In this document: positions 12,487-20,698 of the stretch, piece after piece
Layout: each line of letters begins with the position of its first letter
How positions within the stretch are numbered: the first letter of the stretch is position 1
Assembly (NCBI RefSeq): GCF_026213295.1
Contig: NC_079426.1
Span: 14,285,192-14,349,191, forward strand
DNA length: 64,000 nucleotides
From: Gadus chalcogrammus
Lineage: Eukaryota > Chordata > Actinopteri > Gadiformes > Gadidae
Direction: 5' to 3'
Position numbers and translations under genes: made by a program
The notes under the pieces: model-generated
The model's input: the letters and a program-made list of their open reading frames with translations, nothing else
What the model was told of the DNA's origin: nothing
Database searches by the model: none

Positions 12487-13632
12487 ATGGCGGACGAGGA
12501 AGAGGTAGCAAGACCCACTCTCAACATTTATGATGGCCCACAGCCATATAATTTCGAACCGGTTAGGCGTATGAGGGGAAATGAGGAAATACCGAGAGCC
12601 GATGGCCGTCAAAGACAAATAAATGCATGGTCAGAGGAGAATGAGTGGAGAGTTGGTGAAGTGTCCTGGTGAGTTGCTACCATTTAGAAACGTAGCAAGG
12701 AGCGCTGGAGCTAGTAGTCTATGAACAGCAGTGCATACAATAACTTATTTTTTCAGTGAATAGCATCGAATGAAAGTCAACGTTTTCTTTATATCTAGTG
12801 ACAGTGATTATGTCATTGGCTCAGATAAGTACCCTAAACTTAGTCAGAAGATCCAGAAATAGAAGGCATAATAGCTTGACAGTCCCACCTGTGAACCCCT
12901 AGTGTTTATTCTAAGCTTTTACCTTTCTCCGGTGAAAATGTTGTTTGCAAACGTAGCCGACGCCGAGTAGGCTGGTTATGTCTTCAGTGTGATTATTTTT
13001 GATAGTGCTAACTCGTTTTCCTCGTGATTGATTGTCATTGAAACTGTCAGGGTACCGCTTACCGGGAGAGAGCAGTAAGCGTGTCTGTGTCGCTGTGTTT
13101 GGCAGGTGTCTGTGTGGGCGGTGTCGTCCCATGGAAACTGTGGTGGAGAGCTTGTGTTGTAGGGAGGTGAGCGCGTTTTGGTCGCTGGTCGAGGAGCTCA
13201 CCCCGCGGCCAGCAGATGTAACGTGCCTTACGCAGCATCCGGGATTTGAGGCATGATGCCTGAATCCGTTTGTGCTAAAAATAGCATACACACACTTCAG
13301 GCAGGATCATGGTCCCCTTCAAGCCAGCACGCACGAGTATGTTCATGGTTTATGTTTACTTTACAAATCTTTTTACACTGAGTCATTTGAACCAAGTTAT
13401 AGGTGACAGGAGATTTGTTGCATACACAATAAACATGCATAAGAAACAGGCTTAAAATGACGTTTCCAACCCACTTACAGAGTTTTAAACGTAAGAATCT
13501 TTCCTACTTATCCCTAGGCAATACCGGTACACTGCGTACAGGCAAGCTATACGCTGGGCTTATGGCGTTTTAGGGAGGAGTATAAGGAAGCCTCTACCCT
13601 CTTGTGTGGTTTCAACCATCTTGTTTGGATGA
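12487..13632 (+). pseudogene. P2X7-ballast-domain (P2RX7_C-like) protein, one nonsense codon
   Basis: Four exons join in one frame with GT-AG introns: 12487-12668, 12799-12828 (microexon, least certain), 13106-13336 and 13518-13632. Together they make 186 codons including the stop. The first exon starts ATGGCGGACGAGG and contains PQPYNFEPVRR, as in fish proteins of this family. Exon 3 holds CLCGRCRPM, SLCCREV, TCLTQHPGFEA and CLNPFVL; exon 4 holds QYRYTAYRQAIRWAYG and PSCVVS. These are the cysteine/histidine landmarks of the zinc-binding cytoplasmic domain of P2X7 receptors (P2RX7_C). No transmembrane or channel part is present. Codon 121 (13254-13256) is TGA directly after HPGFEA, where relatives have a sense codon, so this copy is probably non-functional. 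A polyadenylation signal AATAAA lies at 13638-13643. The gene converges on the transposase gene and is part of the same element. Confidence 0.75.
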
Positions 13633-14158
13633 AAATGAATAAAAATAAGTTATGCTTATTCTGTTGTGATCATTCAATTGCCCTTAAAATGTTATAAGTA
13701 CACAGAACACATGCATTTTGGATAAAAAAAAAGTTGATTGGCATTGCTTGTAATGGTTACTGAACAAAGACACAGGTTGGAATTAAATCTATATTAAAAA
13801 AATGGTTAGGCACAAAACATACAAGGAACACTGATGAAGGGCTAGACCCGCAATGTTTAATTCTAATTCTAATTAATTCTGCAATAGTGTAGTCATACCC
13901 GAGGGTCAGTTGATGGTTCTCTTTTTCTCTCACACACACACACACACACACTATTTCATGCATGCATACATGCAGTGATACATGCAAAAGCACATCAAGC
14001 AGACACACAGTGAGCCCAGACAACACCGCACACAGAGGTTGACAAGGCACAGGTAAAATGATTACCAAATTATTTTGAATTATATACAAAGAAATTTCAT
14101 GCAAATAATAACAACTAAATCATTGGACTTGTCCGTGGAAAAAAATAATAATGTGAAA
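13633..14158. other. Spacer between the two convergent transposon genes
   Basis: Contains the AATAAA of the plus-strand gene (13638), a short CA repeat near 13929-13950, and one copy of a 34-base motif (about 13860-13893) whose inverted copy lies in an intron of the transposase gene at 16827-16860. No coding sequence seen. Confidence 0.7.
13860..13893. repeat. Inverted repeat pair, left copy
   Basis: ATTAATTCTGCAATAGTG and neighbouring bases recur in reverse complement at 16827-16860. The pair encloses about 2.9 kb including the last eight exons of the transposase gene. Confidence 0.8.
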
Positions 14159-17100
14159 TTAGGTTTTCTTGAAGCGTGACTGCCGGGCTAGGTAGAGGCT
14201 GATGGCCTCCTCCTTAGGAATCTGTTCGAAGGATTTGGCGATGGGGGCGGGTGCATCGGAGGACAAATTGGCGCCAACCTCTCGAAGAACCGCGGGTGAA
14301 TTGTCGTAGCTCTCCCGAAGGGCCTTCATTAATGATGTTGCATAACCTGCAGACATAATAATAATAATATTAATAATAATAATAATAATATTACTTTATA
14401 AAGATCATTGTCACTGATCACTCGTGCGCCATCTCAAAATATGATAGAACTGCCTGACACTGCTTACCGTATGAGGCTGCCTCTTTGATGGGACGCACCA
14501 CATGGGCACCTTTTCTGAAGCGCGGATACCGCACGCAGTACTTCTCCGTCCCGTCACTTCTCCGTGCTGTCTCGCGATTGGCATTGTGATTATAATGCAG
14601 CGCCGCTAAGAGAAGCCTACAAAATAACACATTTGAGAAAACCTTTGAAACTTGGTGTATGACAAAATACTACAATAGGCACGTTAATAGGTACTATTAT
14701 TACTATAAAAGGCATAATAATTGGCAGTGTTATTCCATTGGATAGCACTGACCTGCTATACATCCCAAGGTATGAAAACCCTGTGTGCTTGGGCGCGAAG
14801 TGCAAGATGAGGGAGTGGTAAGCCTCAAGGGAGAAGGTCTGGTGCTGTGGAGACAGCTGACGAACATCTTTCAGCAAGGCAGCCCTCATCATTATGTTCT
14901 CCAACTTGACTGCTGCCAATGAGCCTGAAAAGACCAAGACAGGTAGGCAGGGAGGCAGACAGACACACAGACAGACGGAAAACGTACAAATAGACAGGAA
15001 GATGGATACAGACAGAATTCCTTTTTGAAATGGAAACACATGAAATTGTCCTGCATATGAATTATAGCAAACATAAACAGTAAACAGAATGTTATGAGAT
15101 TGCCAGGGAATGAAAAAATAATTTCATCACGAAGGTCACATGTCAAAGCATCCAGACAATTACTCAAAGACAGCAACTAAAACAAAACTATGTAGAGCGT
15201 GCATAATACCAGTACTGTACCTGGGTCCAGCCACTCTTTGTTGCGCTGATCTTCGTCTAGAGGGCCATGGGCACAACTGGAGAAGGCAGGGGTGTCATGG
15301 TCATGGATGTCCTGGATGTGGTTCACTAAACTTCTCCATTTGGCCTCCATGACCGCTGGGTTGCCATCTGGGGTTGAGGCTGCAGTCCAATAGAGGTGAT
15401 TCACTATAGCTGGCCTCCACAACTGTAGTTGGTCACACTCTTTGGATGCTGCATCCAATGCCTTCCCCAGACCTGTTTTAGAACAAATGGTATTAATTGA
15501 TATGCACTAACAAAAACTGCTTCAAGGTTCCAAAAATGGATACATACTTTTTGCAATGTGCCACACGTCAAAATAATGCTGTGTCCCTTCAGGGATCAGC
15601 TCCTCTCTCACCCATTTGGCAACCTAAGGAGAAAAAACCACAAACATCCAGCTTCAGTGCAATTCAGATATTTACATTCTATACTGCATTTTTATTGTAA
15701 ATACCTGGCGATGTCGGTCCGTGATCAGCGTTGCCAAATGCAGGTCGTTTCCCCTCAGCAGGCCAACACTGCGCTTGAGCCCTTCAAGCTCACACCATGA
15801 GCTGTTGGGGACCTCTGAGCTCTGCAACATGACATAACAGTGTAAGTGTAGAATGCAGGTGGTGTTGAAGGAGGCGTTAATGAACCGAAGCGTTGCTGGT
15901 CCAGGCATTATGATACACTACTCTAGTTAGGCAATACACAATAAAGCTCTATGCATGGTTGTACTAGTGGAAAGATGTTATATTAAGATACAATCCTTTT
16001 ACCAAATTGCAGAGTTCATTTCTTTGTCTAATAACATCAGGTTTACCTGAACAAGCTGAACATCCACCACCTTGTTCACTCTGTCCTCTATCAGAGAGTA
16101 TGACCCATACTTTGCGCAGTGCCCAGGAGAATCTGACCTGGAATTAATTACAATTTATGTTTCAAGTTTTTCAAACCATGGTCTGTAAAGACAATCCACC
16201 ATGTCAACTGCAAATGCCAACTAAAGCCACCCTACATGATAACAAATAACAAAATCAAAACGTGGAACTGGTCTAGCTCTCACACTGGTTTACCTGCAGT
16301 CACCAGCAAGAACTAGCCCGCCATCCATTGCCCGTAGGTCACTAAAATTCTTGGCTTGATCATTCTGCCAGGCCTGAACGATTACTGGGATGGTGTAGCG
16401 GCGCTGATGGCGAAAGAAACTGCTCGCACTGATGCACTGCAGGCCAAACAGGGTCAACATTCTTAGTGTCTGTGTGGCCAAACATCCAGTAAAATGAATG
16501 GCCCCACTTAACAGGAGGTTGCAGGTTGGCATGTTCCTGTGGAGCATTGGCTGGTTTTGCCAGAAACGGTGGTAGCCACATGATGCACAGACCTAGATAT
16601 GTAAGAAAATAAAATAAAACATTGTAATCAACAGTATATCAGGATTCAATATAGAGTAAGTACTGTACATTACTGGTCAAAGGTTTCATATTTTCAATGA
16701 AACACACATGACCAATACAGTATAACACTCAAATATGATGGCATCACAAACCAGCAGACTTAAGCCAGCCTGGTACATACATTGTAAATTAACTGGCAAG
16801 ACAGTCAGAGCTATCAGATTTTTTTTCTACACTATTGCAGAATTAATTAGAATTAGAATTTCAGATTTTCTAATCAGATGGCCACGTAAACAAAACTGCA
16901 TAAACAAAACTGTACCTGCTTGATCTTAACAAAAGTTCCTTCCTGCTGCACGATGCTCCTATCCGACCTCTCACAACAGGCCGGACAGATGGCAAAAAGG
17001 CCCATCAGCTCCTCTTGGCAAACAATGAATTTGTCAATGCAACTACAACAACAAAAAATGAGGGGGAGGGGGGCGGTGTCATTCAAACTAACAAAGCATT

Positions 17101-18613
17101 GAGCATTCAATATGGTCTATGTTGGTTTTAGATTATCTCACTTGTGGTGGGGGTCACACGTGTAAGGTGGCTCCTCATCAAACAATTCCTCCTCATCCAT
17201 CGGCTCTTCGGGCACCCACGACAAGTCACTGATGACAGTGGCATTATCATCATCATCGTCGTCAACTGTCTGTTCAGGACTAGCGAGGGGAGTGGAGGTT
17301 TGTGGGCTGATTGAAGTCTGTGTGCCCACGCTAACCATCTTGGGCTTCAGGTTAACCTGCACAGCTGTGGCAGAGGGAGTAAACATACCCAAACATATGA
17401 CAATCATGGCAAATCTAAGCGGCTATGTTTTGGTGTAGGCTATGTATTCATTTCATCAATCTGTATGGAAATGTCCTACTTGCAATGTTTTAGACATAAT
17501 ATCTACCCCTTAAAATACCAAAGATTTACCGTGAGACCATCGGGGGGGCTTCAAATAACATTGTGTCCCAGCATCAGAAGTGGAGGAGGGCAAGGGCTGA
17601 TCCCCAGTATCGACACTCTCCACAGTGTCTACACTGTGCACGGTCTCCTGCTGTGAGGCGTCTGTCAACATCTTGCGAAAACAAATATAAAAAAGTATAT
17701 TAGTATAAAGTATAGTATATATAAGTATATAAAAAAGAAATGCAAGGGTGTAGTGGTGAAATAAGAGGTAGGTAAACTGAATACTTAGATCAGTGATTCG
17801 CAACCAATGGTAGTACATTTACTGTATTGGGAGGTAGCTAAACTCTGAAGTGAGAAGTGGATAAACTCTGTTTCTCAAATTTCAGAGGTGGGTAAACTGC
17901 GTTTACTTGCGTTTAGCGTCCACTACAGCCCTGACGACACGGTCACGGTCAAATACAGTATATGTGAAAGAGAACCGTAGCAGTCTAGCACTAACACAAA
18001 ACGCAAACACACTGTTGTGAAAGCCGCTTGATGATGACGATCACTGATCAAAACACTAGCCATGAAGCTTTCATGACGATATGGACATTTACTTCAGGGC
18101 AATTTTGTTTTGGCTCATATTCGTGAATCAAGAAATATGCTCTTCTAATGTCAGACTGATCATGCTTGTAGAGGAGGCTGTGTCAAAGGGAACACGGTAT
18201 GCAAAATACACAGATCTAGCTAACGCGCAGCTTGTAATTAGCAGCTATAGCATGATGCTTACCGTGGCAATCTCTCGCTTGCGGCAGACGGTGTCTCTCG
18301 ACCTCGGGACAGGGCAGGCAGAGTGGTTTGCATGCACAGACGGCACGGCGGTAGGAATTAACTTCGCCGTCCTCTTACTCTTTAAACCAAGTGAGACCAT
18401 CTTGGCATCCCCTGAGTGGTAATCCTCCTCCTTGAAATGCGCGCTGCATATTCTGGAGTACGCGGTAACAGAGCTAGCTGAAAAATCTGCCCGCCTAACC
18501 TTGACAAATTGCACCCAGCTTCGGAGAATCCCTTTGTCCTTGGGGAAGCAATGTACCCTATGTCCACTTTTGCTGTAGTTGTTGCACCCGCCACAAATAC
18601 AGTAGAAAACCAT
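14159..18613 (-). CDS. THAP-domain DNA transposase, 12 exons, intact frame
   Basis: Exons (minus strand): 18613-18263, 17671-17530, 17364-17142, 17042-16916, 16592-16294, 16137-16047, 15821-15705, 15623-15548, 15472-15221, 14924-14753, 14616-14468, 14346-14159. All junctions are GT-AG and phases match, giving 728 residues with no stop. Residues 1-90 form a THAP zinc finger: C5-x4-C10, a conserved Trp, C-x2-H in RICSAHF, and the closing AVP box (TAVPSV). An acidic linker (DDDDDD, about 190-220) and CPAC...CASC zinc-knuckle cysteines (about 255-290) follow. The core has GDCRSDSPGHCAKYG (D379/D383), ITDRHRQ (D446) and FDVWHIAK (D469, H472), as expected of an RNase-H-fold DDE transposase; D-x2-H is typical of Kolobok/hAT-type cores. 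It would bind the element ends and catalyse cut-and-paste movement. It could be active or recently inactivated; catalytic assignments are by motif only. Confidence 0.85.
16827..16860. repeat. Inverted repeat pair, right copy
   Basis: Reverse complement of 13860-13893; lies in the intron between transposase exons 4 and 5. Confidence 0.8.
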
Positions 18614-18850
18614 GTTATCTACTTATATATCTACTCTCTCTCTCTATCTATATATATGTTATGCTATGCTATGCTATGCTATCCCTCACTATCTATCTAT
18701 GTTATGTTATGTTATGCTATGCTATCCCTCACTATCTATCGATGTTATGCTATTCTATCTATCTATCGATGTTATGCTATTCTATCTATCGATCGATCTA
18801 TCTATATCTAGGCTATCTCTATTTATGTATTTACTTATATAATCTGACAC
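18614..18850. repeat. TATGC / CTAT simple repeat cluster
   Basis: Runs of TATGC, TATGT, CTATCTAT and CGAT units immediately upstream of the transposase start codon (on the gene's 5' side). Three partial higher-order copies of a TATGC-run followed by CCCTCACTATCTATC or related sequence are visible. Confidence 0.85.
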
Positions 18851-18906
18851 TGTCTCTCTCTCACTAGCGGCTTCGGCTGTCGTCCAAAAGCGAGGAGTAC
18901 CTTATG

Positions 18907-18914
18907 TGACGTCA
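18907..18914. promoter_or_regulatory. CRE-type TGACGTCA site
   Basis: Perfect TGACGTCA palindrome about 290 bases upstream of the transposase ATG, followed by GCATTGTGGGA. It mirrors the site upstream of the other gene at 12448. It is probably in the transposase promoter, by position and motif only. Confidence 0.45.
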
Positions 18915-19106
18915 TGCAATGCATTGTGGGAGAAATAAGAATCATCGCTAACCTGTGGCTAATAACCACTAATATATCACCTACTTTTCCTAATATTTAT
19001 ATTTTGTGATACCCTACAACATCAAATACAATGGATAATTGTTTAAATGTTTATTACCAACTAGAAAATTGCCAGAATAGAAGAAAATAGAAACCTGCAC
19101 CATGCC

Positions 19107-19202
19107 CTTTAAGGTCGACGTGTCGATTTTAATCTCGTCACGGCCGAAATATTTTTTTTCTTCACGTGTGGCCCTAATACTCCGTCGTAGTATACCCATG
19201 CT
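19107..19202. repeat. Right inverted terminal repeat of THAP transposon
   Basis: Reverse complement of the left end at 11693. It contains one GTCGACGTGTCGATTTTAAT unit rather than the expanded array seen on the left, followed outward by CTTCACGTGTGGCCC and GTCGTAGTATACCCATGCT. Confidence 0.85.
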
Positions 19203-19394
19203 GCCTTGCACGCGATTCAATTTTGCGCTGCTAGGCAGCCTGGATTCCATGGATCCGATTTTCGTCTGAGATAGGGAACCAATCACAGAACGGGGAGGGA
19301 TAGCAGGACGATGAGGACGTCTATGCGACACACCGAAGCTTGTAGTTTACGGATCCAAAATGGCAGCAGACGTGTTACCTTTCAATGCAGCCTT

Positions 19395-19935
19395 GGCCGT
19401 GTTCACATCTAGCGGTTTTTTAAATCTGCCAGCGTTTGTTTTACATTATATTCCTATGGAGCAGAGCGTTTCTGGAAAAAGTCACGGCCGTTTTTTTAAA
19501 CGCCTCTCCCAGCGTTTTTTTCTGCCATACGGAGCGTTGAAAAAAGTTAAACTTTCAGGATGCAAGCGGCCGACGTCAGGCGTCTTTTGGGCACCTGACC
19601 AATCAGAAGCGGAACATTGACACTTCGTCACGGAGGAAACTCTCAACTGTCAAAACAAGAAACAATGGCAGACGAACCACTCGGGAAAGTTCCGTCGGAG
19701 CGATTAATAGTTGTAATTACAGAACATTTCGAGATCTACGACATGTCTAATGGGCTCTATCCTGGAAACGTAGTAGGCGAGTAACGTCGGGTCTAGAATG
19801 GATTCGTCGCTAGGCGATAGAAAAAACGCTCTCTGCGCTTTTAGGGCAAAAAACGCTGCCAGCTTTTCAATTTGTTGAAAAAACGGTAGGCTTAACTTGT
19901 CCCTATTACAAAAAACGCTAGATGTGAACGTGGCC
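19395..19935. mobile_element. Deleted DNA transposon with GGCC..TTCACATCTAGCG ends
   Basis: The left end GGCCGTGTTCACATCTAGCG is mirrored at the right end by CGCTAGATGTGAACGTGGCC, with a one-base shift in the match. Inside, an ATG at about 19664 opens a short frame with PSERLIVVITEHFEIYDMS, which resembles the start of MADF-type DNA-binding domains found in some Harbinger accessory proteins. The frame stops after about 39 codons. The flanks (CTT left, TTA right) do not give an exact duplication. Harbinger-like is the most likely origin, but this is tentative. Confidence 0.55.
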
Positions 19936-20225
19936 TTAGATAGTGTTCTAAGTAGGCAAGGCAAGGCAAGGCAACTTTATTTATGTAGCACTTTTCATAC
20001 ACAAGGCAGACTCGAAGTGCTTCACATATAAACATTGACATACAATACAATAATAGATAAGTAAAAGAAAACATATGCAAAAAAACGGGTAAAATAGAAA
20101 GTTAAAAAGGCATTTTAGTATTAAAATAGAAAATAAAGGCAAAGTTAAAATAGCTTTTTAGAAAGTGCAATGTATTTAAGATTTAGCAGAAAGCTAAAGC
20201 AAACATAAAAGTCTTCAGGCTTGTT

Positions 20226-20698
20226 TTAAAGGTGCTCACTGCTCAGAGTTGGGGCAAGTCTTAAATCCTCTGGGAGTTTATTCCAGCTATTTGTTGCATA
20301 GTAACTAAATCCTGCTTTCCCATGTTTCTTGTTTACTCTGGGGATAATTAACAGATTGGTCTCAGAGGATCTTAATGGTCTAGAAGGCTTATGTAGTGGA
20401 AGCATATCAGTTAAATATTTTGGGCCTAAGCCATGTAGGGATTTATAGGTTAGCAACATGATTTTAAAATCAATTCTCTGACCTACAGGAAGCCAACATA
20501 ACGATTTCAGAATTAGTGTAATATGTTCAAATTTTTGGTCTTTGTTAGAACTCTAGCAGCCGCATTCTGAACAAGCTGAAGCTTCCTCAGAGTTAGTTTT
20601 GGGAGACTTGTAAGGAGACCATTGCAGTAATCAAGCTTACTAGTGATAAAGGCATGTACAAGTTTTTGTAAGTCTTCGGTGGACATGAGCCCTCTAAG
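20226..20698 (-). pseudogene. L2 reverse transcriptase C-terminal part
   Basis: Minus-strand frames give LVHAFITSKLDYCNGLLTSL, RKLQLVQNAAARVLT and, in a second frame, YKSLHGLGPKYLTDML and SWNKLPEDLR. These are the standard C-terminal blocks of fish L2/CR1-clade reverse transcriptases. The frame changes between the two parts. It continues the reverse transcriptase of 23271-23875 across the inserted hAT-like element. Confidence 0.8.

Larger units (their letters stand above)
11693..19202. mobile_element. 7.5 kb two-gene THAP transposon, Kolobok-like
   Basis: The two ends are inverted copies: AGCATGGGTATACTACGAC at 11693 reappears in reverse complement ending at 19202. The match continues for about 100 bases (GGGCCACACGTGAAG, then an A-run, then CGTGACGAGATTAAAATCG). 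Inside the ends, ATGGTGCAGGTT is also mirrored (about 12299 and 19094). Between them are two convergent genes: a P2X7-ballast-type protein on plus (12487-13632) and a THAP-domain transposase on minus (18613-14159). The transposase resembles Kolobok transposases in its THAP zinc finger and DVWH motif. Kolobok elements normally duplicate TTAA, and I do not see a clean duplication outside the ends, so the exact termini and superfamily remain provisional. Confidence 0.75.

Noticed and set aside
13254..13256. TGA as a selenocysteine codon in the P2RX7_C-like gene
   Set aside because: The position is not known as redox-active in the family and no SECIS-like structure was recognised; a nonsense mutation is simpler.
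12911..13291. 126-codon minus-strand frame
   Set aside because: Antisense shadow of the P2RX7_C-like exons on the plus strand.
11710..19180. TTAA target duplication expected of Kolobok
   Set aside because: TTAA occurs next to GGGCCACACG on the left, but the corresponding right-hand bases read ATTA and the inverted match continues outward past them, so it cannot be called a duplication.
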